A stretch of DNA of 64,000 nt from Iamia majanohamensis (GCF_028532485.1 NZ_CP116942.1:682001-746000), one strand, 5' to 3'; positions 48,925 through 59,574 are shown, numbered from the stretch's first letter. Numbers and translations are program-made. Notes: generated from the sequence alone by a model not told the origin.

Positions 48925-50010
48925 TCAGGTCGGGAGGCGGAGGCGGACCTCGGTGCCCCGGCCCTCGGCCGAGCTGACCTCCACCCGACCGCCCACGTCG
49001 GCCATCCGGCCCCGGACCGACCCCGTGAGCCCCGTGCCGTCGGGGGTGGTGGCGGGGTCGAACCCGCACCCGTCGTCGTTGACCGACACCAGCACCGCCC
49101 CGTCCTCGTCCGGGTCGACGAACACCACCGCCCGGGTGGCGGCCCCGTGCTTGGCCGCGTTGGTGAGGGCCTCACCCACCGCCCCGGCCAGTGCGGCGAC
49201 GGCACCGGGGGCCAGGGGTCCCGGCTCGTCGACCGCGGTGACCTGGACCGCCAGGCCGTCGCGGGCCTCGGCGCGGGCCGCCACCCGGCGGAGCTCGGTC
49301 AGGAGGTCGCCCGGGGCCCGGTCGACGCCGAAGAGGAACTCCCGCAGCTCCCGCTCCTGGGTCCGGGCCAGGTCGGCCAGGTCCGGGTCCGACGAGCGGC
49401 GCTGGACCACGGCCAGGGTCTGGAGCACGCCGTCGTGGAGCGTCCGAGCCACGTCCTCCCTCGCCCGGGCGCTGGCGATCTCGGCCTCGGCCCGGCGCAG
49501 GCGGGCCATGACCAGCCCGGCGGCGCCGCCGGCGAGGGCGTAGAGCACGGTGGTGGACAGCAGCGACAGCAGGCCGGGCGAGCCGAGCTGGTCGAGGTGG
49601 GTGCCGCCCCACCGCCCCAGGCCCAGGGCCACCCCGGCGGCGACGCCGCCGACGGGGCCGAGGGCGACGCCGGCGGCGAGGGCGGCGGCCAGGGGCCACG
49701 CCGACCCCAGCGACTGGCGGTGGAAGCCGCCGTAGACCCAGCCGTCGGCGAGGAGGAGCCCGGCGGCCACGCCCACCTCGACGACCACCGCGCCGGGGTG
49801 CAGCAGCAGGCCGGGCCGGGCCCGGGCCGCCAGCCCGAGGAGGCCGGTGAGGACGAGGGCCACCAGGCACAGGGCTGTGGCCGCCCCCGGGCGGGTGAGC
49901 TCGGCCCGGGACACGACGAGGACCGTGGCCATCCAGACCCACACCAGGGCCCGGAACCCGGCCAGGCCGCCGAGCACGCCCCGCTCCAGGGGCGAGGCGG
50001 TGCGGTCCAC
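48925..50010 (-). CDS. MacS-type sensor histidine kinase
   Basis: A 361-aa HisKA_3 sensor kinase. Residues about 15-195 form a 5-6 span membrane sensor (like DUF5931). AREDVARTLHDGVLQTLAVVQ carries the phospho-His. The HATPase domain has GEALTNAAKHG (N box), VNDDGCGFDP (G1) and GTGLTGSVRGRMADVGGRV (G2). It matches the MacS family that pairs with NarL-type regulators in actinobacteria. GTG 50010 is chosen because the sensor begins there; the longer frame upstream is low complexity. The signal it senses is unknown, but a membrane stress is likely. Confidence 0.9.
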   Translation of the reverse strand: MDRTASPLERGVLGGLAGFRALVWVWMATVLVVSRAELTRPGAATALCLVALVLTGLLGLAARARPGLLLHPGAVVVEVGVAAGLLLADGWVYGGFHRQSLGSAWPLAAALAAGVALGPVGGVAAGVALGLGRWGGTHLDQLGSPGLLSLLSTTVLYALAGGAAGLVMARLRRAEAEIASARAREDVARTLHDGVLQTLAVVQRRSSDPDLADLARTQERELREFLFGVDRAPGDLLTELRRVAARAEARDGLAVQVTAVDEPGPLAPGAVAALAGAVGEALTNAAKHGAATRAVVFVDPDEDGAVLVSVNDDGCGFDPATTPDGTGLTGSVRGRMADVGGRVEVSSAEGRGTEVRLRLPT

Positions 50011-50059
50011 CCCGCCAGCATCGCAGCCGCCCGCCGGCGGCCGGCAACGGCGTCCGACC

Positions 50060-50122
50060 GGTCGGGCCAGGCACACTCCGTCGGTCCGACGGGTCGGGCC
50101 AGGCACACTCCGTCGGTCCGAC
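50060..50122. repeat. Tandem 32-bp direct repeat
   Basis: Two copies with a 32-bp period. 31 bases are identical and include GGCCAGGCACACTCCGTCGG. The repeat lies between the divergent sensor kinase and photolyase-like genes, 40 bp before the latter's promoter. It could be a regulator binding site or a simple duplication. Confidence 0.6.
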
Positions 50123-50146
50123 CCGGGGTCGCCCGCGGAGCGTCGG

Positions 50147-50152
50147 TACCGT
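50147..50152 (+). promoter_or_regulatory. -10 box, probable leaderless promoter of the photolyase-like gene
   Basis: TACCGT ending 9 nt before ATG 50162. Confidence 0.5.
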
Positions 50153-50161
50153 CGGCGGCCG

Positions 50162-51406
50162 ATGACCCCGCTGCCCGTCCCCGCCGTCGACGAGGCGGAG
50201 GCGTGGGTGGCGGCGCACCTGGGCGACCTGGCCGGCGACGAGGTGCGGCGCTCGCGCCGGTTCCGGGGCGACCAGGTCGCAGCCGACGCCGCCCTCGCCG
50301 CCCTCGACGTCACCGGCTACGCCCGCCGCCGCAACGAGGTGCTGCCCGCGGAGCGCCGGGGGGCGTCGGGGCTCTCGCCCTGGATCCGCCACGGCCTCCT
50401 CCCCCTCGGCGAGGTGTGGGCCGCGGTCGCCGACGGGCCGCCCCGCGACGTGGCCAAGTACCGCGACGAGCTGGCCTGGCAGGAGTACGCCCGCCACCTC
50501 TACGCCCGCGTCGGCCGGGCCACCGGCCGCGCCCTGCGGCACCGCCCCGAGCCGTCCGCGCCCTGGTCGGGCGAGGCGTGGGACCGGTCCATGGCCTGCG
50601 TCTCGCTCTGCCTCGACGAGCTGGAGGGCGACGGCTGGCTGGTGAACCAGACCCGGATGTGGATGGCCTCGCAGTGGACCGTGCGGGCCGGCGCCGAGTG
50701 GACCGAGGGGGAGGACCGCTTCTTCGCCCACCTCCTCGACGGCTCCCGCGCCGCGAACCGCCTGGGGTGGCAGTGGACCGTCGGCGCCGGCACCGGCCGC
50801 CCCTACGGCTTCTCCCGGCGCCAGGTCCGCCGCCGGGCGCCCGGCCTGTGCGACGGCTGCACCCACCGCGACGCCTGCCCGATCGAGGACTGGCCCACCG
50901 ACCCCGACCTGCCCAGGGTCGATGCCGAGCCCGCGCTGCGGCGCGACCCCGCCCCCGAGGCGACCGCCGGTCCCCGGGAGCCGCAGGGGGCGGGGCGGCC
51001 CGACGCGGTGTGGCTCACGGCCGAGTCGCTCGGCGACCGCGACCCGGCCGTGGTCGCCCACCCGGACCTGCCCCGGGTCTTCACCTTCGACGAGCCGCTG
51101 CTCGGTCGGCTGCGGCTCTCGGGCAAGCGCCTCGTGTTCCTGGCCGAGGCCCTCGCCGGCCACGCCGCCGCCGGGGCCGAGGTCGAGCTCCACCGCGGTC
51201 GGCCGGCCGAGGTCCTGGCCGGGCGGGCGGTGGCCGCCACCTTCGCCCCCGTCCCGGGCTGGCGCCGCCTGGCCGCGCGGGTCGACCCGGTGGCGGTGCA
51301 CCCGTGGCCCTGGCTGGTGCGCCCCGGCGCGGGCCCGGTCACCTCCTTCAGCGCCTGGCGCAAGGGGGTGGGGCGCATCCGCCCGCCCGCACCCGGGTCC
51401 CCCTGA
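50162..51406 (+). CDS. Photolyase/cryptochrome-like protein, permuted domain order
   Basis: A 414-aa photolyase-superfamily protein whose domains are in reversed order. Residues about 40-225 are the FAD-binding helical domain: SGLSPWIRHGLLPLGEVW, VNQTRMWMASQW and LLDGSRAANRLGWQWTVGAG. Next is CDGCTHRDACP, with Cys at 230, 233 and 239, which could bind a metal or Fe-S cluster. Residues about 282-355 resemble the alpha/beta antenna domain normally at the N terminus (AVWLTAESLGDRDPAVV, RVFTFDEPLLGRLRLSGKRLVFLAEAL). It may repair DNA or sense light; this is inference. It is alone, next to a sensor kinase. Confidence 0.78.
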   Translation: MTPLPVPAVDEAEAWVAAHLGDLAGDEVRRSRRFRGDQVAADAALAALDVTGYARRRNEVLPAERRGASGLSPWIRHGLLPLGEVWAAVADGPPRDVAKYRDELAWQEYARHLYARVGRATGRALRHRPEPSAPWSGEAWDRSMACVSLCLDELEGDGWLVNQTRMWMASQWTVRAGAEWTEGEDRFFAHLLDGSRAANRLGWQWTVGAGTGRPYGFSRRQVRRRAPGLCDGCTHRDACPIEDWPTDPDLPRVDAEPALRRDPAPEATAGPREPQGAGRPDAVWLTAESLGDRDPAVVAHPDLPRVFTFDEPLLGRLRLSGKRLVFLAEALAGHAAAGAEVELHRGRPAEVLAGRAVAATFAPVPGWRRLAARVDPVAVHPWPWLVRPGAGPVTSFSAWRKGVGRIRPPAPGSP

Positions 51407-51432
51407 TCGGACCCGCCTGGCAGGATGCGCCG

Positions 51433-52023
51433 GTGGAGCTGCGACGGGTGTGCGTCTTCTGCGGGTCGAACCCCGGCACCGACCCGGCCTACGTCGCCGC
51501 GGCCGAGGCCACCGGGCGGCTGCTGGCCGAGCGGGGCCTCGGGGTCGTCTACGGGGGCGGGTCGGTGGGCCTGATGGGGCGCCTGGCGCAGACGGCCATG
51601 GCCGCCGGGGGCGAGGTGGTGGGCGTGATCCCCGACTTCCTCGACCGGGTCGAGGTGGCCAAGCGCGACATCACCCGGCTGGAGGTGGCTGGCTCGATGC
51701 ACGAGCGCAAGGCGCGCATGGCCGAGCTCTCCGACGCCTTCCTCGCCCTGCCGGGCGGCATCGGCACCTTCGAGGAGGTGTTCGAGACCATGACCTGGAC
51801 CCAGCTCGGCGTGCACGACAAGCCGGTGGGCCTGGTCGACGTGGCCGGCTTCTGGTCCCCGGCCGCGGCCCTGCTCGACCGGGCCGTGGCCGACGGCTTC
51901 CTGGCCCCCGACGTCCGCGCCGCCGTCGTCGTGGCCCCCACCGCGGCCGAGGTCCTCGACGCCTTCGCCGGATGGACCCGCCCCGCCCTCGGCAAGTGGA
52001 CCGAGCGCGACGTCGAGATCTGA
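51433..52023 (+). CDS. LOG family protein (TIGR00730-like)
   Basis: A 196-aa Rossmann-like protein of the LOG family, whose studied members release cytokinin bases from nucleotide 5'-monophosphates. VCVFCGSNPGTDPAY starts it. GVVYGGGSVGLMGRLAQ and LPGGIGTFEEVFETMTWTQLG form the nucleotide-binding and catalytic PGGxGTxxE motif, and SMHERKARM contributes Arg and Lys. GTG 51433 has a CAGGAT box 6 nt upstream. It is on the photolyase-like gene's strand, 26 bp after it. Natural substrate in this bacterium is unknown. Confidence 0.92.
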   Translation: MELRRVCVFCGSNPGTDPAYVAAAEATGRLLAERGLGVVYGGGSVGLMGRLAQTAMAAGGEVVGVIPDFLDRVEVAKRDITRLEVAGSMHERKARMAELSDAFLALPGGIGTFEEVFETMTWTQLGVHDKPVGLVDVAGFWSPAAALLDRAVADGFLAPDVRAAVVVAPTAAEVLDAFAGWTRPALGKWTERDVEI

Positions 52024-52042
52024 CGGGCCCGGGCCCCGGTGC

Positions 52043-52097
52043 CGGACATGGCAGATGTCACGTCGCGGGTGGCGCAGGGCCGAACGGCCCATGTCCG
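52043..52097. repeat. Short hairpin element C
   Basis: CGGACATG (52043-52050) and CATGTCCG (52090-52097) enclose 39 nt, in the gap between the LOG gene and clpC. It matches the plan of elements A, B and E but not their sequence. Confidence 0.45.
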
Positions 52098-52196
52098 CCG
52101 GGCGACCTGGGCCGATGGAGCCACGGGGGGACACGAGGGGAGTGGGCCCGCCGCCCGCCCCCACCCTCCCGGGGCCGGGGAGGTGGAGGTGGGCGG

Positions 52197-52202
52197 TAGG
52201 CT
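52197..52202 (+). promoter_or_regulatory. -10 box of clpC
   Basis: TAGGCT, about 51 nt before GTG 52254. It would give a leader of roughly 45 nt with a GGGAGGA ribosome site. I found no clear ClgR or CtsR operator. Confidence 0.4.
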
Positions 52203-52253
52203 CCCCCCACGGATCCTGCGACGGGCCAGACGGGCCCCCTGAGGGAGGAACCA

Positions 52254-54788
<2,535 letters not shown>

Positions 54789-54805
54789 CGCCGGCCCAGA
54801 CCGCC

Positions 54806-54835
54806 ACGGAGCCCCCGGTCCGCCGGGGGCTCCGT
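54806..54835 (+). terminator. Terminator of clpC
   Basis: A perfect 13-bp stem ACGGAGCCCCCGG (54806-54818) with CCGGGGGCTCCGT (54823-54835) and a 4-nt loop, 18 bp after the stop. Confidence 0.85.
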
Positions 54836-54928
54836 CGCGTCCGGGCGGCGACGCCCGTGCGGTGGGGCCCGTCGACGGCCGTGCCCGCGTCGGGCACGCG
54901 GGTGCCGAGGCCCGCCCGCCGGGCGCGA

Positions 54929-54962
54929 CGAGGCCCCGCCGCCGATCGGCGACGGGGCCTCG
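54929..54962 (-). terminator. Terminator of dps
   Basis: A near-perfect 34-bp palindrome, with arms CGAGGCCCCG (54929-54938) and CGGGGCCTCG (54953-54962) around the inner CGCCGATCGGCG, 18 bp beyond the dps stop. It works for the minus strand and also faces clpC. Confidence 0.75.
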
Positions 54963-54980
54963 GATGTCCGTCGGTGCGGC

Positions 54981-55481
54981 TCAGCTGTCGAGCTTGCCGC
55001 CCTTGTCCTCCAGGTGGGCCCGGACGAACCAGTGGTAGAGCTCGAGGTCGTTGGTCTGGCCGATGAGCAGGTCCTCGGAGACCGGGTCGATGTCGCCGCT
55101 CAGCTTGATGGCCTTGCGGTGGTCCTCGATGACGCCGACGTAGACGTGGTCGAGGGCCTGCAGGTGGTCGTGGGTCACGGCCCGGTTGAGGCCGTAGTCG
55201 TCCCAGTGGCGGCCCTCGACGATGGCGCCGGGGGTGCCGAGGGGCTGGCCGCCGAGGGTGGCGATGCGCTCGGCCACGGCGTCGACCATCTCCGACACGC
55301 CCGCGTACTGCGGGTCGAGCATCTCGTGGACCCCGATGAAGTTGGGGCCGACCACGTTCCAGTGGATGTGCTTGAGGGTGAGGGTCAGGTCGATGAGCGC
55401 CAGCAGGCGGTCCTGCAGGGCGTCCCGGACCTTGGCGGCGTCGGCCTCCTCGAGGCCGGGAGCGGTGTAGGCGCTGGGCAT
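54981..55481 (-). CDS. dps: DNA protection during starvation protein (Dps)
   Basis: A 166-aa ferritin-like Dps protein, which forms dodecamers, binds iron and shields DNA from oxidants. KHIHWNVVGPNFIGVHEMLD and DAVAERIATLGGQPLGTPG supply the His, Asp and Glu of the intersubunit ferroxidase site. The C-terminal DLELYHWFVRAHLEDKGGKL is typical. An N-terminal extension of about 25 residues precedes the core. ATG 55481 has an AGGAGAG ribosome site. It is divergent from a DUF4235 gene and may be stress-induced. Confidence 0.94.
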   Translation of the reverse strand: MPSAYTAPGLEEADAAKVRDALQDRLLALIDLTLTLKHIHWNVVGPNFIGVHEMLDPQYAGVSEMVDAVAERIATLGGQPLGTPGAIVEGRHWDDYGLNRAVTHDHLQALDHVYVGVIEDHRKAIKLSGDIDPVSEDLLIGQTNDLELYHWFVRAHLEDKGGKLDS

Positions 55482-55597
55482 GGCTGTCTCTCCTGGGTGG
55501 GGTGGAGCGGTCGCTACCCGGGCGGCGCGCCCCCACGCAGGCGCGCCCGGGGTTTCGCGCCGGCCCGGCCGGGCAGCGGCGACCTTCGAGGGCCCGG

Positions 55598-55603
55598 TAC
55601 CGT
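55598..55603 (+). promoter_or_regulatory. -10 box of the DUF4235 gene
   Basis: TACCGT, 31 nt before GTG 55635; gives a leader of about 24 nt with a GAGGAG site. Confidence 0.4.
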
Positions 55604-55634
55604 CGGGCTCCGCGACCGAGACCCGAGGAGAGCC

Positions 55635-55925
55635 GTGGACATCGACGAGGACCAGGTCTGGAACGGCGTGGCCAGCGTGGCCGCCATCGGCGCCGTGGTG
55701 GCGACCAAGCCCCTGGTCGAGCGGCTGTGGAAGGTCGTGTTCCGGCGCGAGGCGCCGGGGAACCCGGCCCACCAGGACGTGACCTGGGGGGAGGCCCTGC
55801 TCTGGGCCCTCTTCGCCGGGGCCCTCGTCGGCGTCATCCGCCTGCTGGCCCAGCGCGCCGCGGCCGGGGCGTGGGCCAAGGCCCGCGGCGCCCACCCCCC
55901 GTCGTTGGCGTCCACCCGCCCGTAG
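55635..55925 (+). CDS. DUF4235-like membrane protein
   Basis: A 96-aa protein resembling DUF4235, a small actinobacterial membrane family. The first hydrophobic helix is VASVAAIGAVVATKPLVERLW. A central FRREAPGNPAHQDVTWGEALLWAL follows, with a Pro-rich loop, and then LFAGALVGVIRLLAQRAAA. These give two likely spans. Function unknown. GTG 55635 is supported by the GAGGAG site. It lies between dps (divergent) and the next membrane gene (convergent). Confidence 0.8.
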   Translation: MDIDEDQVWNGVASVAAIGAVVATKPLVERLWKVVFRREAPGNPAHQDVTWGEALLWALFAGALVGVIRLLAQRAAAGAWAKARGAHPPSLASTRP

Positions 55926-55952
55926 CCATCTAACCCCGGGGCCGAGGAGCTC

Positions 55953-56759
55953 CTAGCCCGACGGCGGGAGGCGTTGTGTGGCGTCCGGGTCCGCCGGCGG
56001 AGGGGCGGACGGCCGCTCCGCAGCGGTGGTGGGGTCGCCGGGGCGCGGGGGAGGCGCGCCGATGGCGGGCCCGGACGTCGGGTCCGCAGCCGCGGCCGGG
56101 GGGTCCGCCGCGTGCGCGCGGTCGTCGGCCGGGGCCGGCCCGGCCGGAGCCGACGGCGCCGCGGCGGGGCCGAACGGCGACGGCTGGGCGTGGCCGCCCT
56201 GGGCGGCGCCGACCGCGGGGGCCGCAGGGGCGGCGGCCCCGTGGTCGTGGTGGACCGTGGCGTGGCGGGGACGCGGCACGGGGCGCGCCCCGACGGCCAC
56301 GGCCACCGCGATCAGCAGCGCGGGCAGGACGCCGGCGATCGCTCCCTGGGACACGCCGAACGACACGCGCTCGGTGAAGGAGGGCGAGGCGATGGGGCCC
56401 ACGAAGCGGGCGTCGAGCAGGACGGAGGAGGCCACCGAGCCCGCGATGGCGGCGGCCATCCCGGCGCCGAAGCCTCCCACCAGCCCGGCGAGCTTGGTGG
56501 CCCGGCCGGCCAGGCCGCCGAGGAGCGCGGCGAGGACGACGAACACGACGAGCCGGGCGAGGACGGCGACGCCGACGTCGGAGAAGCGGTCGAGCACGTC
56601 CCAGGACAGGTAGCTGGTGGACGACAGCACGAGGCTGGGTCCGCTGCTCGCCCGGTCGAGGACGTCCTCGAGCAGCCGCTCGTTCACGGGGGGGTTGCCG
56701 ACGACGAGCACGAGCAGGAGGGCCGCGAGGCCGGAGAGCAGGGCGGAGGCGCGGGACAC
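55953..56759 (-). CDS. Membrane protein with proline-rich tail, function unknown
   Basis: A 268-aa protein. It has an N-terminal signal-like span (ALLSGLAALLLVLVV), a short outer loop, three or so further spans (VLARLVVFVVLAALLGGLAG, GFGAGMAAAIAGSVAS, and AIAGVLPALLIAVAVAVGA), and a long Pro/Ala-rich tail of about 110 residues. The tail ends PDATQRLPPSG and may be a cytoplasmic binding region. I do not recognise the family. It is divergent from the LAL regulator and shares a palindromic operator with it, so it could be its target. GTG 56759 has an AGGAG site. Confidence 0.65.
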   Translation of the reverse strand: MSRASALLSGLAALLLVLVVGNPPVNERLLEDVLDRASSGPSLVLSSTSYLSWDVLDRFSDVGVAVLARLVVFVVLAALLGGLAGRATKLAGLVGGFGAGMAAAIAGSVASSVLLDARFVGPIASPSFTERVSFGVSQGAIAGVLPALLIAVAVAVGARPVPRPRHATVHHDHGAAAPAAPAVGAAQGGHAQPSPFGPAAAPSAPAGPAPADDRAHAADPPAAAADPTSGPAIGAPPPRPGDPTTAAERPSAPPPADPDATQRLPPSG

Positions 56760-56789
56760 GGTGGCTCCTGGGGGAGGGGAGGGGTGCAC

Positions 56790-56830
56790 GGTACCCCTGC
56801 CCCCGGACGGGCGCAGGGGCCAGGGGTACC
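56790..56830. promoter_or_regulatory. Palindromic operator between divergent promoters
   Basis: Perfect 10-bp arms GGTACCCCTG (56790-56799) and CAGGGGTACC (56821-56830) are 21 bp apart. Each arm overlaps a -10 box: TACCCT (56827-56832) for the LAL regulator and minus-strand TACCGT (56793-56788) for the membrane gene. A protein bound here would control both promoters. Confidence 0.6.
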
Positions 56831-56838
56831 CTCCGCCC

Positions 56839-59511
56839 ATGACCGCGTCGGCCGCCCGCGCCCAGGCGGCCCTGCGGCGGGGTGACCACCTCATCGGGCG
56901 GGAGGCGACCCTCGAGCTCCTCGTGGGCGCGGCCACGGCCGGGCCCGGCGTCGTGGTCTGCGGCCCGCCCGGCGTGGGGCGCACGACGGTGCTGGCCGCC
57001 GCCCGGGCCCGGCTGGTCGAGGCGGGCACGCCCACGGTCGTGGTCCGGCCCGCCGAGCCCGGCACCGGGCCCTTCGCCGCCCTCCGGCCCGTGCTGGGCG
57101 AGGCCACCCCGACCGCGGTCGACGCCGCCTCCCTGGCCGCCGCCGGCCTCGCCCTGGAGGCCCTGGGGGCGCCCGGCGGCGAGGGGCCCCGCCTCGTGGT
57201 GGTGGTCGACGGGGTCGACGCCCTGGACGGCCCCGACGCCGCGGTGGTGCACCAGGTGGTGGCCCGCCGCCGGGCCCACCTGCTCGCCTCGGTGCGACCC
57301 CGGGAGGCGGCTCCTGCCGACGAGGTGGACCCCTGGTGGTGGGACGTCGCCGGCCGCGTGGACCTCCCCCCGCTGGAGCGGGCCGACGCCGATGCCCTGG
57401 CCGAGCGCCTGGTGGGCGGCCCGCTCGCGGCATCGGCCCGCGAGCGGCTGTGGACCTCCGCCCGGGGCCGTCCCGGCTGGGTCGTGGCCCTGGTGGCGGC
57501 CGTGCGGGACGGGGACGGGTGGGTGCGCGACGCCGGGCTGTGGGACCTGGCCGGCGACGAGGTGGTGGTCGCCGAGGTCGATCTCCTCGACCGGCTCGTC
57601 GCCCTCCCGGACGAGGTGCGGGCGGTCCTCGAGGCGCTGGCCCTGGTCGAGGCCCTCCCCATCGCGGACGCCGAGGCGCTCGGCGGTCCCGGACCCCTCG
57701 TCGAGGGCGAGCGGCGCGGCCTGGTCCGCACCGACGAGGTCGGCGACGGCCTGCGCTGCGCCCTGGCGAGCCGTCTGGTCGGATCGGCCCTGCGGTCCGG
57801 CATGGACCCGGTCGACGAGGTGGCGCGGTGGGCGCGGGTGGCCGACGTGCTCGTCGCCTCCGTCGACGCGTCACCGGCCACGGCCCTGGCCCGGGCGCGG
57901 GCGCTCGCCGGGGTGGGCCGGGCCGGGCCCCACGCCACCGACGAGGACCTCGACGTCGTCCTGGCCGGGGCCGCTGCGGCCCACACCCTCAGCCGGTGGT
58001 CCCTCGTGGTGGAGCTGGCGGGGCGGGTGTGGCGGGTCCGCGGCGACGGCGACGCGCTGGCCCTGCTGGCCGTGGCCCACGGCGAGGTCGGCGACCACGA
58101 GGCCATCCGGGCCCTGTCCGAGGAGCTCGGCACGGTCGCCGTCGCCGGCGACGCCCTGGCCTCCCACGCCACCGCCATCGCGGTGAGCCAGTTCCACTCC
58201 GACGACCCGGACGGGGCCTTCGCCACGGTCGAGCGGGCGCGGGCCGCGGCCGGGACCGGGGCCCGGGCCATGCTCGACGTGTTCGAGGGCCGCCTGCGCT
58301 CCTTCGCCGGCGACCAGGCCCGGGCCCGCGCCCTGACCGATCCCTGGTGCGACGCCGACGACCCCGAGCTGCGGGTCGAGGCCCTGACCGTGCGGGCCTC
58401 CCTCGCCGGGCTGGGCGGCGACCCGCAGGCTGCGGTGGCGGACTTCGAGCAGGCGCTGGGCCTGGCCCTGACGCTCGCCGACGCGCCGGGCAGCCTCGCC
58501 GGTGTCCCGTTCCTGTTCCGGTTGGGCGCCCTGGCCGAGGCCGGCCGGCTCGGGGAGGCCCTCGCCGGGGCCGAGGCGGTCCAGGCCGAGACGGTCCGCA
58601 GCGGCGACGCCACCTCCCGGGGGTGGGTCGCGCTCCACCTGGGTCGCTGCCACCTCGCGGTCGGGCGCCCGCAGGCCGCGGCCCGGGCCTTCGCCCAGGC
58701 CGTGACCGACCTCCGTGCGGTCCACCGGCCGGGGTGGTCGGCCCACCCCGCGGCCGGGCTGGTCGCGGCCCACGCCGCGGTCGGCGACCTGGGGGCCGCG
58801 GGGGAGGCGAGGGAGGCCTGGGCCCAGGGCCCGCCCCACGCCGTCGCCCTGTTCCGGCCCGAGGAGCTGCGCCTCACGTCCTGGCTGGCGGCGGCCGAGG
58901 GCGACGTCGCCGGCGCGGCCGACCTGCTCGAGGAGGCGGCCGACCGGGCCCGGCAGGTGGGCTCGGTGCCCTACCGGGTGGCTGCGCTCCACGACCGGGT
59001 CCGGCTCGACCCGGGCCCGGGACGGGTCGCCGCCGCCCGCGCCCTCGCCGCGCTGGCCCGCACCGCCCCTGGCGCGCTGGTCGACGCCCACGCCCGCCAG
59101 GCCCGGGCGCTGGTCGACGGTGACACCGACGCGCTGGCCGCGGTCGCAGCCACCTACGAGGTCCTCGGGGCCCGCCTCGACGAGGCCGAGACGTGGGCCG
59201 AGGTGGCGCGGCGCGCCGACGACGAGCGGGAGCGGGCCGTCGCCGCCCACCGGGTGGCCGCCGTGCTCGACCCCCTCGACCGGCCGACCACGCCGCTGCT
59301 CGCGGAGGTGGCGGGTGGCCCCGGGCTGACCGGGCGGGAGCGGGAGGTGGCGGAGATGGTCGCGGCCGGGGCCTCGCGCCGGGAGGTCGCCGAGACCCTG
59401 GTCGTGTCGGTCCGGACCGTCGACAGCCACCTCCAGCGGGTGTACCGGAAGCTGGGGGTCAGGGGCCGGGAGGGCCTCGTCGCCGCCCTCGCCCCCGACG
59501 CGGCCCGCTGA
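56839..59511 (+). CDS. LAL-type LuxR regulator with AAA ATPase
   Basis: An 890-aa large ATP-binding LuxR regulator. The N-terminal ATPase has a P-loop-like GPPGVGRTTVL at residues 42-52, with Arg in place of the Walker A Lys, so ATP hydrolysis may be weak. LVVVVDGVDALDGPD is Walker B-like. The middle is a helical repeat sensor. The C-terminal LuxR HTH is LTGREREVAEMVAAGASRRE and following, ending in RVYRKLGVRGREGLVAAL. ATG 56839 has TACCCT 6 nt upstream, so the mRNA is probably leaderless. The target may be the divergent membrane gene. Effector unknown. Confidence 0.88.
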   Translation: MTASAARAQAALRRGDHLIGREATLELLVGAATAGPGVVVCGPPGVGRTTVLAAARARLVEAGTPTVVVRPAEPGTGPFAALRPVLGEATPTAVDAASLAAAGLALEALGAPGGEGPRLVVVVDGVDALDGPDAAVVHQVVARRRAHLLASVRPREAAPADEVDPWWWDVAGRVDLPPLERADADALAERLVGGPLAASARERLWTSARGRPGWVVALVAAVRDGDGWVRDAGLWDLAGDEVVVAEVDLLDRLVALPDEVRAVLEALALVEALPIADAEALGGPGPLVEGERRGLVRTDEVGDGLRCALASRLVGSALRSGMDPVDEVARWARVADVLVASVDASPATALARARALAGVGRAGPHATDEDLDVVLAGAAAAHTLSRWSLVVELAGRVWRVRGDGDALALLAVAHGEVGDHEAIRALSEELGTVAVAGDALASHATAIAVSQFHSDDPDGAFATVERARAAAGTGARAMLDVFEGRLRSFAGDQARARALTDPWCDADDPELRVEALTVRASLAGLGGDPQAAVADFEQALGLALTLADAPGSLAGVPFLFRLGALAEAGRLGEALAGAEAVQAETVRSGDATSRGWVALHLGRCHLAVGRPQAAARAFAQAVTDLRAVHRPGWSAHPAAGLVAAHAAVGDLGAAGEAREAWAQGPPHAVALFRPEELRLTSWLAAAEGDVAGAADLLEEAADRARQVGSVPYRVAALHDRVRLDPGPGRVAAARALAALARTAPGALVDAHARQARALVDGDTDALAAVAATYEVLGARLDEAETWAEVARRADDERERAVAAHRVAAVLDPLDRPTTPLLAEVAGGPGLTGREREVAEMVAAGASRREVAETLVVSVRTVDSHLQRVYRKLGVRGREGLVAALAPDAAR

Positions 59512-59561
59512 CGCCCCGCCGACCTCGGCGGGCACGGAGGCCGGCTGTCGCAGGGGGTCCC

Positions 59562-59567
59562 TAGGGT
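59562..59567 (+). promoter_or_regulatory. -10 box, probable leaderless promoter of radA
   Basis: TAGGGT ending 7 nt before ATG 59575. Confidence 0.5.
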
Positions 59568-59574
59568 GGGCGCC

